In this document: piece after piece, positions 1 to 12,086 of the stretch
Layout: every line of letters starts with the position of its first letter
Position numbering within the stretch: position 1 is the first letter of the stretch
Source: Cryptomeria japonica
Taxonomy: Eukaryota > Streptophyta > Pinopsida > Cupressales > Cupressaceae
Length of the DNA: 64,000 nucleotides
Assembly (NCBI RefSeq): GCF_030272615.1
Contig: NC_081407.1
Location: 139,690,897 to 139,754,896, forward strand
Direction of reading: 5' to 3'
Notes under the pieces: generated by a model
Told to the model about the DNA's origin: nothing
What the model saw: only the letters and a program-made list of their open reading frames with translations
Databases searched by the model: none
Program-made: the position numbers and the translations under genes

Positions 1-1852
1 CTAGAATCTGATCAAAATCTTGGTATTTTAGGCTTACATCTATCAAAATCCATCTTTCCCTAATGTAATGGTCTCTAAGCAAAAATTAGTGGTTTTAAGT
101 TACAGTATTGGGTGAAACCCTAATTTTTTACCTTTATAGTTTTTAACGAGGAAACATGTTTATACTACTTGTCTCATGTATTGAGATGTCAACCAACCTC
201 ATCTTGTCAAGAGATGTTATATTGTTCTCTTTCTACATGTTCATTATTCAGGTGGCGTGATTTATTATCATCTTAAATTATTTGAACTAGATAGATCACA
301 ACCAAAGATATTTAGACATGTGAGAATATGTTGATTTTGGATGTACACAAGAGGTATACCTAAATTGATGGGACATTTAAAAGATGGGACAAATTTGAGA
401 GGGATTGACATTACTAGGGTAGAAGAGGATTTTTGATGGATTGGTACAAGTTGGTTGATACCACTTGGAGGTTGTATCTAGGGAGGAGGGGTTGGCCAAA
501 GGATCACATGCACATTGAATAAGAGGATATAAAGGTGATGATGGTACTAAAATATTACTAACACATGTATACAAATTATATTATTTATGAATTGACCTAA
601 GTGTTAACATGAAATCCTAGATAAATTATGTAAAGACGTAGACATTCATAAAATTCAATTTTCACAAATCGCTCATAGATTTCCATGATACAAAAAAAGA
701 GATAAGTTACATCAATGTTCAATTATAATGTGCATCTTGTAAAGAGGGACAATACATTAAATAAGACCATAAAGGTTAATCACATCAATAAATATGTATA
801 ATGATACTATGAAGCCTTTGATCGCCTTGGGCTCCTCTCCATCTGCTACCATGAGACGAGAATATGATCTAGGTGGTTTTCTGCCCAACCATGAAGCATA
901 AACTTCCATAGTGCTTTTCAAGTAATAAAGAGTTCTTGACCCTGTGCGAGGTACTTAGGAATCCAAAACCGATGAGAGGGATGGAATCTAGTGCGAGACG
1001 ATGAAACTAACAAACATTTTATATTAAAATGTGTTAGCCTAACATTATGATATGGAAAAGAGTAAAAATGCATTACCATCGTCTAGTATCAAAATGATTA
1101 ATCAATAGATTTGTACAAAGCATTTTAAGTCGACTACTAGTAAACAGATCTAAAGTAGAGACCTACCCTTATTTGTTTAGCCATATTTGACACTCATCCA
1201 TAATGTGTTCATATTAAAATAAATTCTCCTTGCTCCACTTGAACGAAAAGAGAACTACCCTCTTAAATGTTCACTATTCCCCTAGCACCATGTGGTAATT
1301 GTGACATCCTTTGTATAAGGAAATATTACTCTGGTTTTTGCGACCATTTCATTTTAAATCAATCTTACACATAAGGACAAATCGTTGGATTTCCTTTGTA
1401 AGGTCCTTTTTCAACCACCATTTTAAGGCAAAGAACTATACTAATGTATTGTGTGCCTTTCAAAGCTATACATAGTTCACTTTATTTGCATCCACACTTA
1501 ATCTCTAAGATAGTAAATTAATTTTAGATAAGAATATAATAAAGTAAATTTTATATATTCCAAAATTTAAATACTCTTTTAAATGCATAAATAAGTATCA
1601 ATAAAATGTAAAAGCTATCTTTAATACAATTTCGTCTTTTTACGCTTAATAAGTGTCTCCTTTATCTTTCACCAAGAAATTTTTTCCTAGTTACCTATAA
1701 AAAAAATATTAGCTACAACATAAAGGTATTATTTAAATACATTTCCCCATTTACTCTTAATAACCAATACTTTTATCTTTCACCAAGAAAATAAATCAAA
1801 TTTACCTATATAGTTAAATGCATAGGTATATTGGGGCTCGGGCAACTGTCCA
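1..1852. other. AT-rich intergenic sequence without a recognisable gene
   Basis: No reading frame here resembles a protein family I know. The longest minus-strand frame (377-574, 65 codons) is low-complexity and has no coding look. Short A/T tracts are frequent from 1500 to 1800. The stretch probably holds decayed repeat sequence upstream of the RNase H fragment that starts near 1853. No structured RNA or promoter could be supported. Confidence 0.6.
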
Positions 1853-2163
1853 ATGGAGTCTCCCACCACGGGGTCGCCTCAAATTAATTTTGACGAACTA
1901 TCACAAGGGAATTCGAGCCTCTTGGGCGCTAGTTTTATAATCAAAGATAACACAAGGAAATTAGTGTGGGCTGGATCAATCAAACTGCTTGTAGTCACGA
2001 ACAATGATGCAAGATTCATCACCCTAATGGAGGGTTTGACACTGGGTAAAGAGAAAGGATGCACTAAATATGGACATTGAGGGAGACTTAATGAACGTGG
2101 TTCGAGTGATAATAATTGGGACAGTGCCAAGTTGGAAGACAAGAATGTGGATTGACGACATAT
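1853..2163 (+). pseudogene. RNase H-like (RVT_3) fragment, 5' part
   Basis: The frame begins with a motif of the type INFDELSQGN, followed by GASFIIKD, VWAGS, TNNDARF and LMEGLTLG. This is the order seen in plant RNase H domains of the RVT_3 type, found at the end of non-LTR retrotransposons and in related single-domain proteins. The usual catalytic Asp of FDG is kept, while the Glu expected in NNEAEF reads Asp. After a frameshift near 2072 the next frame gives IEGDLMNVV and then PSWKTRMWIDD, the third motif and what follows it. The reading is then cut by element D. No reverse transcriptase is seen upstream, so this is a truncated relic. Whether it came from a LINE or from a host gene cannot be decided here. 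Confidence 0.7.
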
Positions 2164-3447
2164 TGAAGAGGGGAAAATCTAGATCAATGGTTAGTTAAAT
2201 AAATCATAAAAACACCAACAAAAGCATTCAAATAACATAATAACCATTATACCTAGATGATCACTTCTTCCTTTGATTGAGCTTGATTAAGTAGAGGCGC
2301 CCTTATTGCTCCACTTGATTTGCTCCTTGGATGAGGAATTGTGGATTGCTTTCCACTACACAGCGAGATAGGATATGATTCAAAGGATGATTGTGGATGA
2401 TATGGATTGTCTATGGAAAGATTTTTGGCAATATGAGGGCATCATTGATGGATTTGGAATTCAAAAGTCTAGCATAAAATTATATGAAAGGTGGATCAAG
2501 GGATGATATGAACAACACAAGAATATGATGGAAGTGGATATGGGAATAAAAGAGCAGCATAAGAATGCAATAGAAGTGAATATGAGAATAAAAGAGCAAC
2601 ATAAGAATGCAATGGAAGTGGATGAATCGTGAGGAGATGAGACTCCAATTTATAGATTGGAGGAGGCCAAAATGGAGGGCCAATATTGATTTAGAAATGG
2701 AGGGTTAGAATTGAAAGAAAGAGTGGGAGAGGATTAAGAGGATAAGGTGTGGGATCCAAGAGATATTCCATAAAGGCATTTCTTATCTCCACACCCCTCA
2801 AGGTATATGGGGAAGAGCTCCCAAGTACACTGGGAAGAGAAAAAGGAATTAAAAAATTCCTTGGAGAAAGGGGAGAGGAAGTAAAAATTCTAAAATAAGA
2901 GGATGTGTGGGAAAATTAAATGAGAAAAGGAATTAAAAATTCCTTGGGAAGAGGATGCATGGGGAGATTCAAAGAATTTGAATTTCCTCAAAAGGATCAA
3001 AGTGGGTGCATTTAAGATTAGAGGATGAGATGTGAAAGCCATTTATGGCAAAGAGTTGACTCATCCCTAATCAAGTGATTAGGGATGTGCAAATGATTAA
3101 GGAGATTGATTAGGTGACTTAATGAGTGATTAGAGTGCAAGTGGGAAAGTTAGGAGGATGTGACATGAGGAGAGAGAATGAGTGGAGGAATATAAAATTA
3201 AAGAATAATGATAAGCATGATTGAAGAAGAATTGATTAGGCTAGATGATAGGATTAAAAAGGGTGATTTGTAGGAATGACATAGTTAGCTTGGTTAATTG
3301 AAATCAATTAACTAATAAGGCTTTAGAAGAAATAAATGATATTTGAAATGACTTTAGAAGAAGGGAGTAATTAATTTTTGATAAATTAGTTATGTGGACA
3401 GGCTTAGATTAATTAAATATTAATTTAATTAATTTTAGATGTCTACA
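2164..3447 (-). repeat. Element D 3' LTR
   Basis: On the minus strand it begins TGTAGACATC and ends CCCCTCTTCA, giving TG..CA termini. It is about 1.28 kb and pairs with 10375-11637. An AT-rich near-palindrome (TTAATTAAATATTAATTTAA type) lies close to its 5' end, as in the LTRs of A and B. It contains a 42-bp tandem block at about 2517-2626. A TATAAATT box on the minus strand (2647-2654) sits inside the inverted pair CCAAT..ATTGG and is a candidate core promoter. Confidence 0.85.
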
Positions 3448-3463
3448 TTTTGCCCCTCTTTGA
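3448..3463 (-). other. Element D polypurine tract
   Basis: On the minus strand the bases just before the 3' LTR read TCAAAGAGGGGCAAAA, a purine-rich plus-strand primer site. The same AAAGAGGGGCAAA core precedes the 3' LTRs of A and B, linking D to their family. Confidence 0.85.
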
Positions 3464-5191
3464 TATAGCGCCATGAAGTGATGTTGTATCAAAGAAGAAT
3501 AAAACATAGTGGATGGAAAGGATAAGGACTAGTAGTATGATGCCCCAATCATAGGTGAAATGAGGAAGGATGACGAGGAGATAGTGGTATGCCCCCTTGA
3601 GAGGACATGCGGGTTCTAAGAACATGGGTGTGCTCTCGAAATTGATTAGAGGACTGGAGGATTAAGGATGAAATAATGTAATAAGGATAAGGATGATGAA
3701 GGGGGAATGAATGAATTGGAGTCTCCAAAATAAATGGATGAAATGAAATGAATGAATGAAATGAAGTAAGTGGATGAGATTTATTGTTGTGTAGATGTGG
3801 AGAGAAAACCTACTTTTGATTTTGCAATGGACTATCTACACCACTAACTATAGAAGTCAAGATTTTGTGAATATTCAATGCGTGGACTTAGACTCTCAGA
3901 CAATAGGTTATCTCTATGCACACAGGTTTGCAAACACCGATGATGGTGTTGATGTGAGACTGTAGGATCGTACAAGACAAACCATCAAACACACCATACC
4001 ACAAAAACTATGCCCCATTATATACCAATCGATACATACCGAGATATAGGATGATCAAGGCAACCCTGAACAAGTATAGTCCTGGGACACAAGATAAAAA
4101 TCAAAGCGAAAAGATCAATCATACAAACAAAATGCAAATGACCAACTGATATCTTTTGCCAAGAGTATGAAATGGATCTAGATATACTGCAAGACATGGG
4201 AAGGATACATCCTGATGAGCAGGTGATGGATTTGGATAAACTGCCAGACATGGGAAGGATGCATCCCGATGGGCAGGGTGTGGATAGATTGATGGGAGGC
4301 AATAGATATGTGGGTTGTGCAGGGTCTACAAATGGGAAGATTTCCAATGAGATTTGATTAGTATAGTATGGATGGGTGTTTGGATTACACGCAAGTCAAG
4401 ATAAGCTCAAGGTGATGGGGAAAGCTTAGTATGATGGGGAAAGCTCAGTGTGATGGGGAAAGCTCAGTTTGATGGGAAAGCTCAGTGTGATGGGGGTCAT
4501 AAAAGGATTGGATATGATGGGAGTGGAATTAATGATTGAATAGGATTGGATGGGATGGGGAGTATGATTGGATATGATAGGATTGGATTGTGGATATAAG
4601 ATAAAATGAGTGGGACCAATGATAGGGGAGAACCAAGGCTTTGTAAAAGAATGGAATGGATGTAGAGATTGCTTGAATAGGAGATGAATGGATTAAATAG
4701 ATGGATAGTGATAGGATATGGAGGAGTAAAACATGAAAGACAGGTGGAATGGGGATCCAAGAACTATTGTGCAAAGGAGGAAAATGGCTCACTAAAGGTA
4801 GTGTAATTAAGGATAGACGGATGGTGGATAATGATGTATGAGATGGAAGAATAATGTGGAAAGGATATGGATGGAGGAAAAATGTAGTCTTGTGTGTTCC
4901 AAAGCATGCATGGATATTATTTTTCCTCTAGATTGGTCAAAATCAAAGGTAAGAATGAAGGATGAATTTGGATAGGATGAGTGATATGAGATGGAGAATA
5001 TGGATAGAACAGTCAATATCAAAGATAGGAAAGGAGGATGGACTTGGATAGGATTATGGATAGTAGATAAGGAATATGGTAGATGTGGATGGTAGGATGA
5101 CCTGGATAAAGCTTGCCCCCAAGTGTAGAGTGCAAGGGGATGAGGGGATTACACATGACTCATTTTTACCAAGTTTTCATCATGGTACTTA
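3464..5191 (-). other. Element D 3' noncoding region with tandem repeats
   Basis: No coding signal is seen. The part nearest the LTR keeps phrases shared with the 3' region of element A, such as GGTATGCCCCCTTGAGAG. Two tandem arrays lie inside: a roughly 54-bp unit repeated twice (about 4172-4280) and a 19-bp unit repeated five times (4403-4496). Much of the + strand is rich in GATGG and GGATGA words, giving a strong strand asymmetry of purines. Confidence 0.65.
4403..4496. repeat. Five-copy 19-bp tandem repeat
   Basis: Units read approximately AAGCTCAGTGTGATGGGGA, at 4403, 4422, 4441, 4460 and 4478. The fourth unit is one base short. Copies differ at one to four positions. The array lies in the noncoding 3' part of element D. 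Confidence 0.9.
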
Positions 5192-7711
5192 TCAAAGGCG
5201 CCACAAGAAGTGGTTTTCACCATTGGATGGATTTTTTCTCTTTACTTTTTTTTTTCTTTTTTCGAGGGGGGGGTAGGATAAGGATGGTTGATAAGGGGAT
5301 GTAAAAGGTAGTGGATGTGTGAAAGGGAGGTGGAGGGAGGACTCAAGTATCTCGTTCCATGGATAGTATCCCTTAAAGATGTGCTTCATTGAACCAAGAA
5401 AACTGCAAGTATACTCATAGATGTTGATTGAACTAGATGGGGAGATGAAATGGATGGAAGATGGAGGGGGATAAAGATATGCAAAAGCTTGAATTAAAGG
5501 GACATGATTATGGAAAATGGATGTTGGATGATGGATGGGGTTGCGAAAGACTTGTGGATAAATGGATGAGAGTGTTGGAAAGATCAATATTGGCACACAC
5601 CTTGAAGGGTGTTGGAGTTGTGAGGGGGAGGATTTTGAATTAGATGAATAATAAATTGTGGATTTTGGGATGTGAGGACCCAAAATAGATGAAGCGGATG
5701 ATAAATGTAAGATAGTATATTTTGGGACATAAGGACCCAAAATGAATTTTGAAGATGGAGGATTAGAGGACTTATGAGTGGAGGGATCTTTTGGATTAAC
5801 AAGTTTAGATGCCAATTTGGATTTTACTTTGAGATGCATTTCCTCGATGAGTACTTTGGGAATCCACATGGTTTTTTATTTTTTATTTTTGAGCCTTTGT
5901 GGCCTTTTGGATTTTTCTTTCTTTTGGATCATATTTTTCTTTTCTTGAGCATGTATTTTTTAGGGGACATGTTGATCCTTGGATTTTTGTGGATTTCTAG
6001 TTTTATGCGTTTTAGATTTGGCATCCAAATTGTTTCCAATAGCAATGGTATGGGTGCATGAGGTTGGATGACTTGGAGATCTTATGGATGGTATGGTGGA
6101 AGGAGAGTATGGGAAGGGATTCAAGGATGTGTACCTTTGTTTATCTTTCTTAGGGATCATTTGAGGTGATGGAGTGGTGGATGGAGGGATGTAAGGGCCC
6201 AAGATGGATGGAAGGGATAAAGGGTTGAGCTCTGGAACATAAGAGCCCAAAATGGATGTGGATGAGGAAGGAATGGACTTTTGGATGTAAGGGTCCAAAA
6301 TGGATGGGGAAGATGGGGGATGGTGTGATTTTAATTTGTATGAAGGGATTTTGGGTTTAGGAGGGATGGAAGATATACAAGCATCTTGAGCATGATCTTT
6401 GTAACCAAGGCCAAATGAACTTGAATTTTCTTTGACTTTAAGGGGTTCCAATATGCCTTGTTCATGGAGGCCTAACCCTTTGCCTTGATAAAAAAATGTG
6501 CACAAATTCATTTTCCAAGAGGATACTTATTATTTTGGAAACAAGATGTGAGTCCATTTTGAGAGGGATGGGATGTAGAAGGGATTGTAAGCTCTTGGAG
6601 GAAATTGGAGTGGACGAAGGTGGAAGAGCCAAGTTGATAGGTGTGGGATTGATGTGTAGCTTGGATAGGGATGATGGGACCTTGTGGGGGATTAGGATCA
6701 TGTGGGGGATTAGGAGGAATATTAGGATTATGAGATGGATTGGTATCATGACATGGAGATGGCAGAATACTTTGATCCTGACTTGGGATAGGATCATGTG
6801 GTGGAGTGGAAGGCATGATTGGATCTTTAGATGGAAGGGGATCATTAGATGGAGTGGAGGGTAGACTTGGATTTTGAGATGGAGTGGTATCATGTGATGG
6901 AGGGATGTTTTGATCTTGAGATCGAGGGAAAACTATGCTAGCATGTTTTGGAATAGGCTCTTGACTTGTTGGGGGTTGTAGGGATGGTGTGATGTGGAGA
7001 GGATATGGATTCTTCAACATGGGTAGATGGGGGGATGGTGGTATCATGAAGCTTGGGTAATTGGTGGTTTTCTTGATTCAGAGGGGATGTAGGTGGATGG
7101 AGGACTTGGGGAGATTGGGCAACCTTGTTTAGAGGTGTGGATTTTGTCTCCTTTGATAGTATTTCTTGGATAAAATTGTGGAGAAAGGACTTGGAGGATG
7201 GGGATGGTGTGGATTTTAGAGGATAAGGATTATGTGGAGGTTTATTGTTAGATGGAGGATTGGGATTATCGATTGGGGGATTAGGATTAAGGCTTGGGAA
7301 GCTATAGTGTACAAGATTTGGATGGTGAGTGGATATGATGGAGTTGTTATAAGAAGATAGGTATTGAGATGTGGATGGGAGGAAAGATGGAGGTATGCAT
7401 ACTAGATCAAAGGGGTATGTGGATGATGAATAATACGAAGACATGGATGGGGAATAAGATGGATTTGCATTGTCAAAGGTAGGGGAAGGATAAGAGATGT
7501 GAGATGAATTGGGATTGACTTGATGAGTGGGCTGGAGTGGGAGACATGAATAGGTGGAATTTGGATAGCATTGAGGCATGCATGAGCTAGATGGGCATGG
7601 TTGGTAGGGTGATCCTTGAACTTCCATAACCATTTCTTCAAACCAACCCATGATGCTTGAATGTTGGTTTTGGGCAGCCAACTTTTGCTTTGGTGAGCAT
7701 GTGTAGACCAT
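5192..7711 (-). pseudogene. Pro/Ser/Asn-rich repetitive ORF with a G-patch-like segment
   Basis: This is a composite of frames 7711-6938, 7047-6508, 6511-5960 and 5869-5192, with two compensating frame changes and two stops, about 840 codons in all. The amino part is rich in Pro, Ser, Asn and His, with degenerate repeats of the form PSTPxxDPxPSxDP. Near 6490-6395 the residues GKGLGLHEQG, ILEPLKV and FGLGYK match the second half of a G-patch domain; its first half is poor. After it, five copies of a motif like SILGPYIPKS occur (two near 5670-5760, three near 6190-6310). The end is lysine-rich. No gag or pol domain is present. G-patch-like segments occur between protease and RT in elements A and B, so the frame may derive from that region. 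Its function is unknown. Confidence 0.55.
5197..5221 (-). other. Conserved 25-nt hairpin (element D copy)
   Basis: On the element's sense strand the segment folds as GGTG, four-base bulge, CCAC, five-base loop, GTGG, CGCC. The outer stem pairs GGTG with CGCC through one G-U pair. Copies of the same length occur downstream of pol in A (25253-25277) and B (40949-40973), where the outer strand is CACC. The D copy overlaps the end of the Pro-rich frame. Confidence 0.6.
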
Positions 7712-10353
7712 GCGAGGGTAACCTCAAAATAATGAGAGTGGAGTGACAAGTTGGAATTGGATGAATAAACTTGATTAAGAAAAGTGATGAGATGATGCTA
7801 GATGAAGATGAGGATTAGAACTTAGCTACTTTGGATTTGATTGAGGATTGATTGGATTTTATTTGATTTGCTTGGATTGAATTGGTCCTTGGATCAGGAC
7901 AAGATTGATTTTGATTAGGATGGCACCTTAGTCCTTGGATGAGGACTTAGATGACATGTGGGATTGGTGATGTGGACCATAAAGCAAGGTGACAACCAAG
8001 CTAGGTGAACTTTAGACCCATTGATTAAGGTACAATTGATCAAGCTATCTTCTACTTAGGATAGCCTTACGCTCCTAATCAAAATAGGGAAAAAGGATTG
8101 GGGTTTTGGTCAACCCAAAATGATTAAGCAAAGGTACTTGGGGGAGACTATTTCCCAAGCACAAAATCCAATTGATGATTGATTAAAGATAAAGGTCTAA
8201 ATAAAACTTTCACAAAGTGTTGACCTTGGATTAGGATTGATGATTGGATAATTTGATTGATTGGAATTTTGGAGATTTGATTAGGTTAATGTGCTATGTC
8301 CTTAAGGATGGAATGAAAATGATTATGGAAGAATGAATTGATGTTAGGCAAAAGAAGGGGAAGGTTATCCAAGACTAGATTAATGATTGGATGGAGATAT
8401 TAGTTGGGGATTGATGATCGTTATGATGGATGAAAATTGATTGGGGATTTAGTGAAACAAAGGTGGAGATTTTGTAACTTAGACTAAGACATTTAAACTC
8501 AATTTGACTATGGCAAGGTAAAATTTGATGGACTCTGGTGAAAATGTTTGTTCAGATTTGGAAGTATCTGGGATTGTTTGTCTTAGCAAGAGATATCAAA
8601 CAATGAATATGTGTTGGCCAAGGTAACACTTTATGACAAGTGTGAAAGTGAGGAGGGCCTAAATTAGCCTAATGTAACAAAATTTCACTGGTTTGCACAA
8701 TGAAGACACTTGAAGACATACAACTTAGGTTGGAAATTGGAAACCATTCAATGGGGCCTCCCGCACATAGCGATACCTCAAACAAGTGGACACATAGAGA
8801 TTCTGGTAGCACTGGATCCCCTCCACGACACTCACTTATTGGGCATACTAGATTCCATTACCCCAAAGATCCAAAGATCTTTAACCGAGGATTCCTGTCT
8901 CATCTTGAGTGGGTACATGAGAGGTTACTGTGGGGTACAATCCGCACTCCCTGCACCATCAAATGTGGGATTTGGACCACTACAACAAGGTTCTTAGTTA
9001 TTTTCTGACAGGTCCAGTCCAACAACGATTTTGTGAAGCAAGCCGCTTAAGGCTCTAACTAAGCTTATTAGTGCAGAGAAGGCCTCCACATACGTGAAAT
9101 TCACCCAGTACTTCGATCGTTTGACTAGGTTTTTTGTATACTGACCTGAAAACACACCGCTCGACACCACGTTGGGAGAGATGATATCCTCGACGTGTCC
9201 CGATTTGAAGTACCCTCATGGGGTGATGAAGCCCCCAATCAAAGATACCCCTCAACTACAAAAAGAAAAGACGAGTGTTGTCAATCACCTTTCTCGTCAC
9301 CCAAGTTCCACAAGGCGAGGGGAGAGGATAGTAGGTGTGACTGTGGGTCCACCCTACATAAGTGCAAGTGCACAAAATATAGCAAACAAAAGTCCTTTGT
9401 AATCTCACATATAAGTGTTTGTTAATTTCTAGAATGTATTGAAAGCAAACTAAGTCTAGTGGAAAAATAGTGTCTTCAACAAAATGTCATGCAAAAGAGT
9501 GTTAGTAGTCTATGATAATTGAACTTTGACCATTCAAAAAAGATGCAAACACAAGACTATTAGCCCAAAAAAACCATATAAATATTACAAAATTGGATTC
9601 CTTGTGATTTCCTAAGTAATTTCACAAAAAAGTTAATTGAAAAATGATTTCATATGCTAAAGTTATATGCATTTGAAATTTAAAAAGAAGGGTTGAATTT
9701 GAAAGTTTTAAACCAATTGTTTAAGAATGATTAAAAAAATATATTGACAACCCATTTTAGATCTCGAGTCCTCTTTACAACGCTTTTTTAATTTTGAAAA
9801 TACAACACCTGAGCGAAAAGTTATGCCCGTTTTATGAAAACTCCTTTTTACTAAGCGTAGATGCCAAACGTCTGCGCGCGTCTGCGCAGATGCTAATTCA
9901 GACCTGCACAAACGCCAATCCATAATTTTTCATGAAAAAAAAAAAGTTAGGCGGGATTTTTTTTGAACAAAGACGCTTATTTGGGGCTGCGGAGATGCCG
10001 AAGCAGAGAACCGACTTGACGACAATTTACAATCTGAGATGTTGATCTGTAGTTTCTTAATAAAAATAGTTAGCAAGAAATAAAATTCAAATGGAGACGT
10101 TGATTTGGGGCTGTAGAGACGTTGATTCAGAGAGGCAGAGACATCAATTTGCAGGCAAAGACGTCGATCTGCAGCTTTTTCACAAAAATAATTAATGGGA
10201 AATAAAATTCAAACAAAGATGTTGTTTTGTCCTAGCACATATGCCAAAACAGTCTGCGGAGACATCGAAGTGCAGCCTCAAACGCTAATCCGCTATTCTT
10301 GCGAGAAAAAATGCTAAAAAAAACACAAAAAAGATTAGTAAAAAGGGACGTGG
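7712..10353 (-). other. Element D 5' leader region
   Basis: This is the region between the primer-binding site and the Pro-rich frame. Small overlapping frames at 8700-9008 and 9055-9425 occur on both strands and resemble no family. A block at about 9261-9331 resembles the leader of element B at 31757-31830 (shared phrase CTATCCTCTCCC, then a GTGG and GAGAAA pattern). From about 9830 to 10300 the sequence is built of degenerate repeats of the form AGACGTYGATYTGC. Confidence 0.55.
9830..10300. repeat. Degenerate short repeats in element D leader
   Basis: Words such as AGACGTTGATTTG, AGACGTTGATTCAG, AGACATCAATTTGC and AGACGTCGATCTGC recur every 20 to 40 bases, separated by A-rich spacers such as GGAAATAAAATTCAA. 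Spacing is irregular, so this is a decayed array rather than a clean satellite. GC content is above the surrounding sequence. Confidence 0.55.
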
Positions 10354-10371
10354 GTCCCATTGGGCATGGCA
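10354..10371 (-). other. Element D primer-binding-like site
   Basis: Three bases inside the 5' LTR, the minus strand reads TGCCATGCCCAATGGGAC. It differs from the site of element C (TGGCACACCCGGTGGGAC) mainly by G-to-A and C-to-T changes, so both probably used the same tRNA. I could not name that tRNA from memory. Confidence 0.6.
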
Positions 10372-10374
10372 AAA

Positions 10375-11637
10375 TGAAGAGGGGAAAATCTAATGCCTAA
10401 TGCTTAGTGTATTAATAAAATAAAAGCATAAACAAAGCATTCAAAAACACAAATCAATCATTATACCTAGATGATCACTTCTTCCTCCGATTGAGCTTAA
10501 TGAAGTAGAGGTGCCCTTATTGCTCCACTTGATTTGCTCCTTGGATGAGGAATTGTGTATTGCTCTCCACTACACAACAAAATAGGATATGATTTTAAGG
10601 ATGATTGTGGATGATATGGATTGGCTATGGAAATTTTTTTGGCATTATGAGGGTGTCATTAATGGATTTGGAATTCAAAAGTCCAGCATAAGATTACATG
10701 AAAGGTGGATCAAGGGATGAATGATCAACATAATAATATGATGGAAGTGGATATGAGAATAAAAGAGCAACATGAGAATGCAATAGAAGTGGATATGGGA
10801 ATAAAAGAGCAACATGAGAATGCAATGGGAGTGGATGAATTGTGATGAGATGAGACTCCAATTTATAGATTGGAGAAGGCCAAAATGGAAGGCCAAGATT
10901 GATTTCGAAATGGAGGGCTAGGATTGAAAGAAAGAGTGGGAGAAGATTGAGAGGACAAGGTGTGGGATCCAAGAGATATGCCATAAAGGCATTTCTTGTC
11001 TCCACACCCCTCAAGGTACATGGGGAAGACCTCCCAAGTACATTGGGAAGAGAAAAGAGAATTAAAAAATTCATTGGAGAAAGGGGAGAGGAATTAAAAA
11101 TTCCAAAATAAGAGGATGTGTGGGAAGACTAAATGAGAAAAGGAATTAAAAATTCCTTGGGAAGAGTATGCATGGGGAGATTCAAAGAATTTGAATTTCC
11201 TTGAAAGGATCAAAGTGGATGCATTTAAGATTGGAGGGTGAGATGGGAAAGCCATTTATGGCAAAGAGTTGACTTGGATGTGCAAATGATCAAGGAGATT
11301 GATTAGGTGGCTTAATGAGTGATTAGATTACAAGTGGGAAAGTTAGGAGGATGTGACATGAGGAGAGAAAATGAGTGAAGGAATATAAAATTAGAGAATA
11401 ATGATAATCATGATTAAGGAAGAATTGATTAGGCTAGATGATAGAATTAGAAAGGGTGATTTGCAAGAATCACATAGTTAACTTAGTTAATTAAAATTAA
11501 TTGACTAAGAAGGGTTTAGAAGAAATAATGATATTTGAAATGACTTTAGAAGAAGGGTAATTAATTTTTGATAAGTTAGTTATGTGGATAGGCTTAAATT
11601 AATTAAATATTAATTTAATTAATTTTAGACGTCTATA
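10375..11637 (-). repeat. Element D 5' LTR
   Basis: The partner of 2164-3447, about 1.26 kb, with the same order of blocks including the 42-bp tandem region (about 10725-10840) and the TATAAATT box (10860-10867, minus). It differs from its partner by many substitutions and several indels, including loss of a stretch present near 3063-3085. D therefore inserted a long time ago. The outer terminus reads TA in place of CA. Confidence 0.85.
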
Positions 11638-11815
11638 CATACATTAGATTTTAAGGGATTTTGAGGATAACACGATCAAACATGTATGTAGAGAAGCAAA
11701 CACAAAGGATGAATTTCTGTCAAATTATGTCTTGGATCAGACTGAAGTATCAATCATCGCATGCGATCCTTGGGCATGGAGTGGATTTAACTGGAGTGAT
11801 GAATTGGAAGGATAA
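11638..11815 (+). pseudogene. RNase H-like (RVT_3) fragment, 3' part
   Basis: Reading through the target duplication gives ILRDFEDNTIKHVCREANTK, then DEFLSNY and a stop at 11813-11815. The HVCREAN segment is the typical last conserved block of plant RVT_3 RNase H domains, and it continues the fragment ending at 2163. One in-frame stop lies just after the junction. Together the two pieces give one nearly complete but dead RNase H domain of about 155 residues, interrupted by element D. Confidence 0.7.
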
Positions 11816-12086
11816 GTAATGAGGACATCTATTACGTGCTTTCTATATCTTGAGGTAGGAAAGGAGATAATGTCTATATTCTTTGGCAATGTCACTAATG
11901 TTGGATAAGATAAGAAGAAGAAGAATGGATGTCAGATCATTATTGCATATAAATAAGACCCAAATAATTCAATGGACTAGACTTTTTGTGGCAAAGCAGA
12001 ATGATTATGACAAGATCCTCAAAAATATCAATCTCGGATTGCAAATGTAGCTACAATCAGGGCTTGGTTAAGAGAAGTTAAAGGAC
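11816..12086. other. Spacer between two broken reading frames
   Basis: Short spacer with stops in all frames. The reading just before 12087 (about 12005-12086, with a stop at 12069-12071) looks like a continuation of the frame that follows. Nothing else is recognised. Confidence 0.5.

Larger units (their letters stand above)
2164..11637 (-). mobile_element. Element D: non-autonomous LTR retrotransposon, about 9.5 kb
   Basis: Two related terminal sequences (2164-3447 and 10375-11637) lie in direct orientation. The left copy abuts a polypurine tract on the minus strand, and the right copy abuts a primer-binding-like site, so the element runs right to left. The flanks CATAT (2159-2163) and CATAC (11638-11642) form a 5-bp target duplication with one change. 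Removing the element rejoins the RNase H reading frame on either side. The interior has no gag, protease, RT or integrase match. It encodes instead a broken Pro/Ser-rich frame with a G-patch-like segment, and it shares leader and 3' blocks with elements A and B. This fits a large non-autonomous derivative mobilised in trans. Confidence 0.85.

Noticed and set aside
8700-9425. Overlapping frames of 66 to 102 codons on both strands
   Set aside because: They overlap in several phases, match no family, and lie in the leader of element D. Part of the block resembles the leader of B at nucleotide level only.
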